DNA from: JBAXPV01 sp037132075
Lineage (GTDB): Bacteria > Bacteroidota > Bacteroidia > Bacteroidales > CAIXZF01
NCBI GenBank assembly: GCA_037132075.1
Contig: JBAXPV010000010.1
Location: 50,188 to 114,187 of the forward strand
Length of the DNA stretch: 64,000 bases
Direction: 5' to 3'
Below the pieces are notes generated by a model. The model searched no databases. It had not been told where the DNA came from and was given only the letters and a program-made list of their open reading frames with translations. A program made the translations under genes and the position numbers. This document shows, piece by piece, positions 1-8,440 of this stretch; within the stretch, counting starts at the first letter, position 1; each line of letters begins with the position of its first letter.

Positions 1-2
1 AT

Positions 3-1037
3 TACCTGAAGAAAACGAACCTCCCCTGGCGTAATTTCTGCGACTACAAAGGAAATCTATCTCCAATGTACAGGCATTTCGGTATTGGTGGGACACCCCG
101 GGATGTCCTGATTAATAAAAATGGGATTGTTATTGCCAAAGAATTCCACGTATGGGATGCAGCGGATATCCTGAGCCATTGGATACTGGTTGATGCACGA
201 AAAACGAAAACCAATAAGAAAGAAACCTGCAATTTTTTCTTTAAGCCTAAAGAAGGACTACTCAGCCAGGCGGCCATTGCTAAGCTCGACAGCCTCATTG
301 CCAGGCTTGGCGGCTTGCTTAGCTTTGAGATCAAAATCAATGGATATGCCGGCGATGGCGCATCATATGAAGACAATGTACAACTTTCAGCGATGAGAGC
401 CTGTATCATAAAGGATTATCTTTTAAACCATGGGATACCCAGCTCCAGAATACTGGACTGCAAATGGACTGCGGATGAAGACAAAATTGCGAAACAACAA
501 GCTGCGACAAAGAATCCACGAAAAAAGTATGCGGAAATAGTCCTTGAATGGGCACCAGGCAAGAAAGGGGCGATGGCTTCGGCACCTAAAGCCAGTTTTA
601 ATAATCCATGCGAGATGTTCGGGGACCTGAGAAAAGTGAACGACTGGAAAGTAGGAGATTCTTTATTCTTCTGTTTTCTTAGTTTCGACAAAAATCCAAA
701 TGGGAGTTTGAGCATCAAGAATGTACCTGAAGTTAATGCAGAAATTAACTGTCTGCTTGCCATTTTAAAGGCTCATCAGGATATGAAGATTGAGATCGTT
801 TGTATTCAATGCAAAACACTTCATGACCGCTATAATAAACCGGCCCCTGAATATAGCGATCAGGCTTTCACAATATTACTGGATTATATGAAATCAAATG
901 GCCTAGCGCAGCCAGGCAGGATTCAATTTCAAAAGATCCTGATGGATGAGAGTAATGTAGTGAAAATCCATGTTCCCTGTACGAAAAGGATTTACGCTCC
1001 CTGTTTGGTGTGGTATATGCGGGTTTTAAGTATATGA
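3..1037 (+). CDS. Thioredoxin-fold plus OmpA-like protein, 5' truncated by window edge
   Basis: The reading frame is open from base 3, so the start lies outside the window; the ATG at 66 is probably internal. The visible N-terminus (frame NLPWRNFCDYKG, then GIGGTPRDVLINKNG) looks like the end of a TlpA/AhpC-type thioredoxin fold, including the cis-proline TP and the following beta strand. Residues about 60-165 from the ATG read as an OmpA C-terminal peptidoglycan-binding domain (INGYAGDGASYEDNVQLS, RACIIKDYLLNHGI), with the usual NRRVEI end replaced by a diverged NPRKKYAEI. A further domain of about 140 residues is not recognised. The last 20 residues are basic and aromatic and may be out of frame. 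Likely periplasmic; the function of the combination is inferred only from folds. Confidence 0.6.
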   Translation, partial: YLKKTNLPWRNFCDYKGNLSPMYRHFGIGGTPRDVLINKNGIVIAKEFHVWDAADILSHWILVDARKTKTNKKETCNFFFKPKEGLLSQAAIAKLDSLIARLGGLLSFEIKINGYAGDGASYEDNVQLSAMRACIIKDYLLNHGIPSSRILDCKWTADEDKIAKQQAATKNPRKKYAEIVLEWAPGKKGAMASAPKASFNNPCEMFGDLRKVNDWKVGDSLFFCFLSFDKNPNGSLSIKNVPEVNAEINCLLAILKAHQDMKIEIVCIQCKTLHDRYNKPAPEYSDQAFTILLDYMKSNGLAQPGRIQFQKILMDESNVVKIHVPCTKRIYAPCLVWYMRVLSI

Positions 1038-1107
1038 AATTACAAGCCCTAGATATTAGATTGCAATTAGTACAAAACGAAATTTAGTTGATTTTCTGTC
1101 ATAATTT

Positions 1108-1222
1108 CTTTGTTTCACGCCGATTACGCAGATTATAGAAACCACGCTGATTACGCAAAAATTAGTCTGAACTCCTTTGTCTTCCTTTGCGTATCCCTTT
1201 GTCTTCATCTGCGTGAACTCTA
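1108..1222. repeat. Degenerate intergenic repeat tract (cgcagat/attacgc family)
   Basis: The gap between the OmpA-like gene and the next gene holds repeated words of the type TTTCACGCCGATTACGCAG, ACGCTGATTACGCAAAAA, then the opposite-strand words TTTGCGTATCC and CATCTGCGTGAAC. The two halves are roughly inverted. Similar words recur at about 3150-3170 and 36048-36090. Such tracts are common between genes in Bacteroidota. The 60-residue ORF across it (1110-1292) is not a gene. Confidence 0.6.
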
Positions 1223-1237
1223 TCGGAAAATTGTCAT

Positions 1238-3076
1238 TTATCTGACAATCATTCTCTTCGTAATTATCTCATTCCCATCACTGACTGTGTAGAAATAGAT
1301 CCCTGCAACAATATTATTCAGATCAAGTTTGACGGTATTCATTCCTCTTGAAAATTCCAGAACTGGCAATGACCTCACTTTTTTCCCAACCAGATCAAAT
1401 ATTTCCACCATAAGGGACGATGGTTTTATTAGTTGAACTTCGATGCTGGTTTCCTCCTGGCACGGATTCGGAAAATTCTGTGAAACCTTAAATTCTGATT
1501 CATTGTTTGGTGCAATACCATCCGGGTAACCAAACTGAACTAACATGATTTTATAATTGTTAATGTATTTATAATAAACACCTTGTGACATATCTGTTGG
1601 GTTCATTGCCTGATAAACGAATGGAATGTTGAACCAGGTGGCATCAGAGAATACGATTTTGGACATTACTGCCATGTATGCCTGGGTATAGGCTAAGGTA
1701 AATTTTGTAACATTTAAAACAGGAGTGTAGAAAGAAGAATATAAATTACGTCCCCGGATGAAAATATTAGGCGCTCCGGGGAAATTAACAGTATTATCAC
1801 TCCAGGAAAAAAAAAATTTTGAACCATCAGTGGTACGGGCTGCCTGGACCCTGTTGTCTTCCACCAGGGTCAATGTGCCACTTCCATAAGTCATCAGCGG
1901 CTGGCTGATGGAATCTAATGCCCATGCTTTCCAGGTGCTTCCGCCATCTTCTGAATAAATTTCAAACAGGGTAAAGGTTCGTGGATAAAATTGATGGTGA
2001 TTTCCTGAAGACAAAGTAACAACCGCTGCAAGATGAGGATTCCCATTCATGTCAACAACCAAATCATGATGTCCAAAGACTGTGTAATGCAAATCCTGCA
2101 ATATGCTGGTTTTTTTATCAAACAACGACGCTTCAATGATACTGTCCGATAAACAATTCATGATTTGAGGAATCCCGTTCGGACCATAAAGATCCACAGT
2201 AATTGGGCCTGTCCAGCTTGTTCCGCCGTTGGTGGTTTTATACAGGATCGGGAAATAGGTGGAATCGGACAGGGGATGCGTATTGTTGTTGGAGATGACA
2301 GAAATATAGCCCGTTTGCCCGTCTGGTGAAAAGGCAATTTTGGTGTCTTTCACTTCACATTCTGTTGGAAAATACAGTTTCTCCCAGCTATAGATGAAAT
2401 CATGGGAAGTGTTATTCCAGGTTCCTCTTCCAAGTAAAAGCGTATCCTGGTAGCTCGCAGGGATCCCAGCCACCAGGGAAGGTTCCACCACAAACGTCTT
2501 GTTGCCCGCCAGGGTAAGGGCATTGGGCATATAATGCAGATGATCACTACCGGAAGGCAAATTATTTTGTGATGCAGCAACAATTGTATCTGCTTTTCTG
2601 CTACCCCAGGCATAGCCACCCCAGGGGCCAAAATTCTTGCCGGGATTGCTGCCATCGAGGGTAGGAATGAAATAATGAGTATATGTGTTGGCTCCCAGGG
2701 TATTGCCTGGCGGGTTATACAGGACTCCTTGCGGATACCGCCCTGCTGCCAAGCCGTAATTGTTGCCCGGCGCAGGAGGACCAAGGGGGCTGTAAAGTAT
2801 TATATTGGTTCTCCAGGTGGCTCCGGCATCCGTCGAAATATCCACGCCAACCCGGTCATCAATCCCACTGGTCCAAGATCCCATCCGGTGGAAAAAAGCG
2901 ATGGTCTTTGTGTTATTATCTGCCCACAAACAGGTTCTTGCTCCACCTGACAAGTCATAAGGGTTCACCGAAGTCCCGATATCAATGACAGAAACACCAT
3001 CCGGGTTCTGTACAGACTGTGCGAAAAGAGTTGGGCTCAACAAAAATAACAGTGTGAGTCCCAGGAAAATCTTCAT
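1238..3076 (-). CDS. Secreted BNR-repeat protein with T9SS sorting domain
   Basis: 612 residues. The first 20 residues form a signal peptide (MKIFLGLTLLFLLSPTLFAQ). The body carries sialidase-like BNR/Asp-box signatures (DAGATWRTN, NGGTSWTGP, DGGSTWKAW) expected of a beta-propeller. The last 80 residues, from SQNFPNPCQEETSIEV to GIYFYTVSDGNEIITKRMIV, match a type A T9SS C-terminal sorting domain, so the protein is probably exported and anchored or released at the cell surface. No catalytic residues of true sialidases can be assigned, so a sialidase activity is not claimed. It is transcribed alone, with the arginase-like gene upstream on the same strand after a 160-bp gap that contains degenerate repeats. 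Confidence 0.8.
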   Translation of the reverse strand: MKIFLGLTLLFLLSPTLFAQSVQNPDGVSVIDIGTSVNPYDLSGGARTCLWADNNTKTIAFFHRMGSWTSGIDDRVGVDISTDAGATWRTNIILYSPLGPPAPGNNYGLAAGRYPQGVLYNPPGNTLGANTYTHYFIPTLDGSNPGKNFGPWGGYAWGSRKADTIVAASQNNLPSGSDHLHYMPNALTLAGNKTFVVEPSLVAGIPASYQDTLLLGRGTWNNTSHDFIYSWEKLYFPTECEVKDTKIAFSPDGQTGYISVISNNNTHPLSDSTYFPILYKTTNGGTSWTGPITVDLYGPNGIPQIMNCLSDSIIEASLFDKKTSILQDLHYTVFGHHDLVVDMNGNPHLAAVVTLSSGNHHQFYPRTFTLFEIYSEDGGSTWKAWALDSISQPLMTYGSGTLTLVEDNRVQAARTTDGSKFFFSWSDNTVNFPGAPNIFIRGRNLYSSFYTPVLNVTKFTLAYTQAYMAVMSKIVFSDATWFNIPFVYQAMNPTDMSQGVYYKYINNYKIMLVQFGYPDGIAPNNESEFKVSQNFPNPCQEETSIEVQLIKPSSLMVEIFDLVGKKVRSLPVLEFSRGMNTVKLDLNNIVAGIYFYTVSDGNEIITKRMIVR

Positions 3077-3144
3077 ATTTTAAACCTTAGCGGCTGTTAA
3101 AATTAAGTAAATACAATGAGAAAATCATTCAATATTTACTTATC

Positions 3145-3238
3145 TTTTTTTCACGCAGATGACGCAAATTTTAGCCCTTCAACACGCTCAGGTACCGGAT
3201 CGCCCCGTCGCCCTGTCGCCAAGTTGCCCCATCGTAAC
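3145..3238. repeat. Degenerate intergenic repeats
   Basis: The gap begins with TTTTTTTCACGCAGATGACG, the same word family as at 1108-1222. It continues with a second type, CGCCCCGTCGCCCTGTCGCC AAGTTGCCCC, a run of GTCGCC-like words that also occurs after sdhB (about 19620-19657). ORFs drawn across this region on the plus strand are products of the repeats and of the opposite gene. Confidence 0.5.
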
Positions 3239-3239
3239 C

Positions 3240-4415
3240 CTACATCAATTTCTGATACACCTGCCACCAACGGTCAGGGATGTCATCCTTGCAGGCGGTC
3301 TGGTAATCCTGGTAAGAGCAGGGAACCAGGTAATGACGCTCATATTTATTGCGCATATTCGACTGTATCGGCACTTCCATCCACCAGCGGTCGCTGCGTT
3401 TGCTCTTGTAAAAGACGATCTCTTCCTTATGCCCGCTGATCGTGACCATATACTTGATGAAGTTGTCTTTGTCTTTCAACGGGTAATCCTGAACCCGGTT
3501 GTAATAACCATCCAGGAAATACCAGATCATCTGGGCAACCAGGTGTGAAGTTTGCCCGTTTTTGTCGAGTAATGGATTGGCTTCATAAAAACCGATACAG
3601 CTGAGTTTGTCGCTCATGCCTGCATAACGGATGATCTGGCACATCTCCTCGCCATAAAAGCCGTGTGGTGAAGCATTGCCGTTGCCGGGTGCATCAGAAT
3701 GGCGGATAGCAGAGACATCCAGTGTGACGAGGTCGGCATTACGTACGATTGGCTCCACTTCTTCCAGGTCAGCCCTGACCTTGCCGAGCCTGTAAGTGTC
3801 GAAATAAAGATTCTTTAAAAGTTTTAAAGCCTCCTGGTCAACAAAATAGCTTTGGTAACCAATATTTGCAAAATTGAAAAGGTAGTTTGGCTGGTGCAAT
3901 ATGACCCTTGTCAGCCATGACTGTGAGTGCTGATCTGTTTCATTCTTTCCAAGATCGAGACAGGAGTCAATAGAAACGATGTTGATGATCTGACCCAGCT
4001 CCTCATAAGCTTTGTAAGAAGCATAAGTAAGATCCTGTCCACCACCCAAGATTAGCGGGATCACGCCGGAGCGGATCAGCTCAGTTACCACTGAGGATAA
4101 GGCAAAATAGGTATCTTTTACATCAAAGCCCTGGCGGATATTTCCAAAATCCACCACTTTAGGCAGTATGGCGCCTGGATAGAGGTTATACAGGAACTCC
4201 CTGATGGTATCGGGTGCTTGTCCGCATCCTTTGTTGCCTAAAGCCAGACGGTCTTCTTCAATGCCAATAATGGCGATGTTGGCATCATCCAAATCGGGGA
4301 AATGCCCTTCCGGCAAGTAGGTCCTGAAAATATCGCCCATCCGTTTCCGGGGGCTCTTTTCCGCATATTCAAAGGAAGGGAGTGATACGGGTTCAAAATA
4401 AACTGACAGGTCCAT
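3240..4415 (-). CDS. Arginase/formiminoglutamase-fold protein with altered metal-binding motifs
   Basis: 391 residues. The order of motifs is that of the ureohydrolase family: GGGQDLTYASY, then SIDSCLDLG, then TLDVSAIRHSDAPG followed by SPHGFYGEEM. In active arginases these are GGDHS, DAHxD and DxDxxDP. Here the first His is Gln, the middle His is Cys and the second Asp of the third motif is Ser, so three of six manganese ligands differ. An extra C-terminal region of about 75 residues (FIKYMVTISGHKEE, RSDRWWMEVP) is absent from ordinary arginases. The gene sits 17 bp downstream of topA on the same strand. The fold is well supported; catalysis is doubtful, and the usual product name formimidoylglutamase should be treated with care. 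Confidence 0.8.
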   Translation of the reverse strand: MDLSVYFEPVSLPSFEYAEKSPRKRMGDIFRTYLPEGHFPDLDDANIAIIGIEEDRLALGNKGCGQAPDTIREFLYNLYPGAILPKVVDFGNIRQGFDVKDTYFALSSVVTELIRSGVIPLILGGGQDLTYASYKAYEELGQIINIVSIDSCLDLGKNETDQHSQSWLTRVILHQPNYLFNFANIGYQSYFVDQEALKLLKNLYFDTYRLGKVRADLEEVEPIVRNADLVTLDVSAIRHSDAPGNGNASPHGFYGEEMCQIIRYAGMSDKLSCIGFYEANPLLDKNGQTSHLVAQMIWYFLDGYYNRVQDYPLKDKDNFIKYMVTISGHKEEIVFYKSKRSDRWWMEVPIQSNMRNKYERHYLVPCSYQDYQTACKDDIPDRWWQVYQKLM

Positions 4416-4432
4416 AGAATAGTATGGAAGGG

Positions 4433-6766
4433 TTATTTAGATTTCTTTCTGGGGACAAATGCTTTGGGTTTCTCATCACCAGCTTCTTCAATGATCTGAA
4501 GACATTCAGCCAGGCTTAGGGATTTAGGGTCTTTGTTACGCGGGATCTTAAAGTTTCTCTTCTTAAAAGAAATATAGGGACCGTAACGTCCGTTGAGTAC
4601 GCGCAGTTCCGGTTCTTCCTCAAAGACCGAGATGAGTTTTTTCTCTTCTGCATCTTTCTTCTCGAGGATGATCTCAATCGCCCTGTCCAAGGTAACGCTG
4701 AAAGGCTCATCATCTTTCCCTAATGAATAGAATCCGTTGCCGAGTTTTACAAAGGGGCCGAATCTACCCGTTCCGATGACGACTTCCTGGTCTTCATAAG
4801 TGCCAACAACGCGAGGAAGTTTGAAAAGTTCCAGGGCTTCATCCAGAGTGATGGTTTCGATGCTCTGTCCCTTGCCAATTCGGGCAAAGCGTGGTTTTTC
4901 CTCGCTTTCTGTGTCGCCGATCTGAACCATAGGGCCATAACGGCCAATCTTCACAAAGACATTTTTTTCTGATTTGGGATCCACACCAAGCAAGCGCTGA
5001 CCTGAAAATTTGGATGTTGTCTGCTGTGTCTCGTCAATCTGCTGATGGAAAGGCTGGTAGAACTCACGGATGATCTCGTTCCAGGCACGTTCCCCTGCAG
5101 CAATTTTGTCAAATTCTTCCTCGACCTTTGCCGTGAAGTTATAGTCGATGATGTTGTCAAAGTATTGGATCAGGAACTTATTGACAAGACTTCCCAGGTC
5201 GGTGGGAAGGATCTTCCCTTTGTCGAATCCTACTTTTTCTTTCTTATGAGTCAGGGTGATTTTATCGGTTTTCAGGGTCAGGATTGCAGAAGTCTCAATC
5301 GTTCCTTCCACATTTCCCTTTGTCACATATTCCCTTTTCTGGATAGTCGAGATGGTTGGGGCATACGTGGAAGGACGGCCGATGCCGAGTTCTTCCAGTT
5401 TTTTCACGAGGCTTGCCTCTGTATATCGAAGCGGGAATTGTGCAAATCGTTGGGTGGCTTTGATCTCATCAGCTTTCAGCGGATCGCCTGCTTTTACAGG
5501 AGGGATAATGCTTTCCTGGCCGCCTTCTTCGTTTTCGTCGTCGCTTGATTCCATGTAAACGCGCAAAAACCCGTCAAACTTGATGACTTCACCACGGGCG
5601 ATGAACTTTTCCGGTGCCTTGTTGATATCGATGGTGACATTCGTCTTTTCCAGGATGGCATCTGCCATTTGAGAGGCGATGGTTCGTTTCCAGATCAGCT
5701 CATAAAGCCTTTGCTGGGAAGCATCGCCAGCAATCTCAGCATGGTCAAGATAAGTAGGGCGGATGGCCTCATGGGCCTCTTGAGCACCTTTGGTCTTGGT
5801 TGTAAATTGACGGGTCTTAACAAAATCAGGCCCAAATAACTTTGTTACCTCAGTCTTTGCCATACCCAGCGCCATGTTGGAGAGGTTGACAGAGTCTGTA
5901 CGCATATAGGTGATCTTTCCTGATTCATACAGTTGCTGGGCAACCAACATCGTTTTAGAGACAGAGAACCCTAGTTTGCGGGCTGCTTCCTGCTGCAGCG
6001 TTGAGGTAGTAAATGGAGGTGCCGGCGATTTCTTTGAAGGTTTTGTCTCGACATCGTTAATGACATAAGCAGCGCCTTTACATCTTTCTAGGAAATCTTT
6101 GGCTTGCTCTTCCTTTTCGAATCTTTTATTGAGTTCCGCTTTGATCACAGCCGGGCCATCTGGTCCCTGCACCAGGAAATCCCCGGTGATCCTGAAGGAG
6201 GATGTTGACACGAATGCGCGGATCTCATCTTCTTTTTCGCAGATCAGGCGAACAGCAACGCTCTGAACCCTACCGGCGCTGAGTGCTGGTCTGACTTTTT
6301 TCCATAATAGTGGAGAAAGTTCAAACCCAACCAGGCGGTCGAGAACGCGTCGTGCCTGTTGGGCATAAACGAGGTTACGGTCGATCGACCTGGGGTTATT
6401 GATAGCTTCCAGGATTGCGGTTTTTGTAATCTCATGGAATACAATCCTTTTGGTGTTACTGTCTTTCAGTCCCAGAGTCTCTGAAAGGTGCCAGCTGATG
6501 GCTTCCCCTTCGCGGTCCTCGTCCGTCGCAAGCCAGACAATCTCGGCTTCAGCAGCAGATTTCTTAAGATCGGAAACTATTTTTTTCTTGTCGGCCGAGA
6601 TCTCATAATCCGGCAAAAAGTCGTTATCAATATCAACGCCAAGTTTTTTCTTTGATAAATCTCTGACATGGCCGAAGCTGGATTTTACCATGAAGTCCTT
6701 TCCAAGAAAGCCTTCTATGGTCCTGGCTTTGGCCGGGGATTCTACTATTACAAGGTTTTTCGCCAT
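4433..6766 (-). CDS. topA: DNA topoisomerase I
   Basis: 777 residues, a type IA topoisomerase that relaxes negative supercoils. The Toprim domain opens with NLVIVESPAKARTIEGFLG and carries the acidic motif ATDEDREGEAISWHL. The active-site tyrosine lies in GKITYMRTDSVNLS, and RVQSVAVRLICE and GIGRPSTYAPTI are family signatures. In place of Cys4 zinc fingers the C-terminus has three short repeats beginning GRYGP, GRFGP and GRYGP, then a basic tail ending PRKKSK, as is usual in Bacteroidota. The start ATG at 6766 gives the normal N-terminus MAKNLVIVESP. The gene is divergent from miaB and is followed by the arginase-fold gene. Confidence 0.97.
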   Translation of the reverse strand: MAKNLVIVESPAKARTIEGFLGKDFMVKSSFGHVRDLSKKKLGVDIDNDFLPDYEISADKKKIVSDLKKSAAEAEIVWLATDEDREGEAISWHLSETLGLKDSNTKRIVFHEITKTAILEAINNPRSIDRNLVYAQQARRVLDRLVGFELSPLLWKKVRPALSAGRVQSVAVRLICEKEDEIRAFVSTSSFRITGDFLVQGPDGPAVIKAELNKRFEKEEQAKDFLERCKGAAYVINDVETKPSKKSPAPPFTTSTLQQEAARKLGFSVSKTMLVAQQLYESGKITYMRTDSVNLSNMALGMAKTEVTKLFGPDFVKTRQFTTKTKGAQEAHEAIRPTYLDHAEIAGDASQQRLYELIWKRTIASQMADAILEKTNVTIDINKAPEKFIARGEVIKFDGFLRVYMESSDDENEEGGQESIIPPVKAGDPLKADEIKATQRFAQFPLRYTEASLVKKLEELGIGRPSTYAPTISTIQKREYVTKGNVEGTIETSAILTLKTDKITLTHKKEKVGFDKGKILPTDLGSLVNKFLIQYFDNIIDYNFTAKVEEEFDKIAAGERAWNEIIREFYQPFHQQIDETQQTTSKFSGQRLLGVDPKSEKNVFVKIGRYGPMVQIGDTESEEKPRFARIGKGQSIETITLDEALELFKLPRVVGTYEDQEVVIGTGRFGPFVKLGNGFYSLGKDDEPFSVTLDRAIEIILEKKDAEEKKLISVFEEEPELRVLNGRYGPYISFKKRNFKIPRNKDPKSLSLAECLQIIEEAGDEKPKAFVPRKKSK

Positions 6767-6793
6767 CTTTTCCTATACACGTTTTAAGGGTGA

Positions 6794-6801
6794 CAAAAGT
6801 A
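6794..6801 (-). promoter_or_regulatory. Bacteroidota -7 box for topA
   Basis: On the minus strand this reads TACTTTTG, a match to TAnnTTTG, 27 bases upstream of the topA start. A TTTG lies 23 bases further upstream, slightly far for the -33 element. Confidence 0.45.
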
Positions 6802-6875
6802 AAACAATAATATGGTATAACAGGCAAACAAAATTATCGGTTCATTATTAGCGTGCCCCGACTTATTGTTTTGCC

Positions 6876-6883
6876 TATTTTTG
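6876..6883 (+). promoter_or_regulatory. Bacteroidota -7 box for miaB
   Basis: TATTTTTG matches TAnnTTTG and lies 58 bases before the miaB GTG. No convincing -33 TTTG is seen at the expected spacing. Confidence 0.4.
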
Positions 6884-6941
6884 TGCCCGTTTAAAAGCAG
6901 GGCATAAGCCATTTACTTTATAGACGTAATTTTTAGAAAAA

Positions 6942-8270
6942 GTGGAAACAAAAAGGAAATTATATATTGAGACCTACGGCTGCCAGATGAATTTCTCTGA
7001 CAGTGAAATTGTGGGATCTATCATGACTGATGAGGGTTACGAGCTGACACAACAGCTGAAAGATGCTGATATTATTTTTGTCAATACGTGTTCAATCCGC
7101 GACAATGCCGAGCAAAGGGTCCGAAAACGCCTGCGCGAATTCAATGCCTTAAAAAAGCAAAATCCGCAGCTGATTGTTGGATTGCTGGGCTGTATGGCAG
7201 AAAGAGTCAAAGAAAATCTTTTTGAGGAGGAACACCTGCTTGATCTCATTGTTGGGCCAGATGCCTACCGGGATCTTCCCCAACTCATGAAGGCAGTTGG
7301 ATCGGGTCAGAAAGCAGTTAACCTCATCCTTTCTGATGATGAGACTTATGCTGATATCAACCCGGTTCGTATCGGTAGTAATGGTGTTTCTGCTTTTATC
7401 TCCATCATGAGGGGCTGTGAGAATTTCTGTGCCTATTGTGTTGTCCCTTATACCCGTGGAACTGAGCGCAGTCGCGACCCGCAGACGATCCTGACAGAAG
7501 CTCGGGCATTGTTTGAGAACGGATACCGTGAAATTACGCTGCTTGGTCAGAATGTCAATTCTTATTCCTGGACCACACCAGAAAACACCTTTGACTTTCC
7601 AAGACTTCTGGAAGAAGTGGCCATGATCAGTCCAATGTTAAGGATTCGGTTTTCTACCTCTCACCCCAAAGACCTGAGCGACAAACTGATCAAAGTAATT
7701 GCCAGCAATCCCAATATCTGCAGGGCAATCCATCTGCCTGTTCAATCTGGCAGCACAGCAGTTCTGAATGCCATGAACCGCAGTTACAACAGGGACTGGT
7801 ACATCAACAGGGTCGCTGCAATCCGCGAGCTGATACCGGATTGCAGTTTGTCGACCGATGTTATCGCCGGTTTTCCTGGTGAAACAGAAGAAGACCACTT
7901 ACAAACCCTCGGCATGATGAAGGAAGTGCATTATGATGCTGCTTTCATGTTTAAATATTCAGAGCGACCCAACACCAGTGCTGCTGAAACCCTGGAGGAT
8001 GATGTCCCAGAGGAGATCAAGGCCAGACGCTTGCAGGAAATCATCGATTTGCAAAACAGGCTTGCCTTAGAGAGTAATCAAAAAGACATCGGAAAAATCT
8101 TCGAAGTCCTGGTGGAAGGCACATCAAAACGTTCCGCCGCACAGCTCAGCGGAAGGAATACCCATAACAAGATGGTCGTTTTTACCGGAGGAGGTCAAAA
8201 AGCAGGAGATTATGTAATGGTGAGGGTTAATTCTTGTACATCGGCGACGCTGTTGGGAGAACTGACATAA
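6942..8270 (+). CDS. miaB: tRNA-2-methylthio-N6-dimethylallyladenosine synthase
   Basis: 442 residues, starting at GTG. This radical-SAM methylthiotransferase converts i6A37 to ms2i6A37 in tRNA anticodon loops. The N-terminal UPF0004 domain has the three conserved cysteines for the auxiliary cluster (YGCQMNFSD, VNTCSIRDNAE, LLGCMAER). The radical-SAM motif CENFCAYC is at residues 157-164, followed by PYTRGTERSR, and the TRAM domain forms the last 65 residues (EVLVEGTSKRS, VMVRVNSCTSATLLGEL). The length is normal for MiaB. It is transcribed alone, divergent from topA and convergent with amt across an inverted-repeat element. Confidence 0.96.
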   Translation: METKRKLYIETYGCQMNFSDSEIVGSIMTDEGYELTQQLKDADIIFVNTCSIRDNAEQRVRKRLREFNALKKQNPQLIVGLLGCMAERVKENLFEEEHLLDLIVGPDAYRDLPQLMKAVGSGQKAVNLILSDDETYADINPVRIGSNGVSAFISIMRGCENFCAYCVVPYTRGTERSRDPQTILTEARALFENGYREITLLGQNVNSYSWTTPENTFDFPRLLEEVAMISPMLRIRFSTSHPKDLSDKLIKVIASNPNICRAIHLPVQSGSTAVLNAMNRSYNRDWYINRVAAIRELIPDCSLSTDVIAGFPGETEEDHLQTLGMMKEVHYDAAFMFKYSERPNTSAAETLEDDVPEEIKARRLQEIIDLQNRLALESNQKDIGKIFEVLVEGTSKRSAAQLSGRNTHNKMVVFTGGGQKAGDYVMVRVNSCTSATLLGELT

Positions 8271-8287
8271 ATTAAGCACCAAATAAC

Positions 8288-8400
8288 AAATCCCAAAGTC
8301 CAAATAAATCCCAAATTTTTAAAATCCAAACAGCTGCGCAATTAATTGAGCGAAGACCTTTGGAATTTGTTTTTTGGACTTTTTTTGGACTTTGGGATTT
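8288..8400. repeat. MITE-like inverted repeat between convergent miaB and amt
   Basis: A perfect 17-base inverted repeat, AAATCCCAAAGTCCAAA at 8288-8304 and its complement at 8384-8400, flanks about 80 bases. Further partial copies of the same words (AAATCCCAAA, TTTTGGACT) lie inside. It could fold into a long hairpin and may serve as a bidirectional terminator between the two convergent genes. The ORF at 8360-8584 across it is not a gene. Confidence 0.7.
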
Positions 8401-8440
8401 AAATTTCGTGTTCGTGTTCGGAATTCAGATTGCAGAATTT

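Noticed and set aside
1110..1292. 60-residue ORF
   Set aside because: It is made of repeat words and overlaps the 3' end of the T9SS gene.
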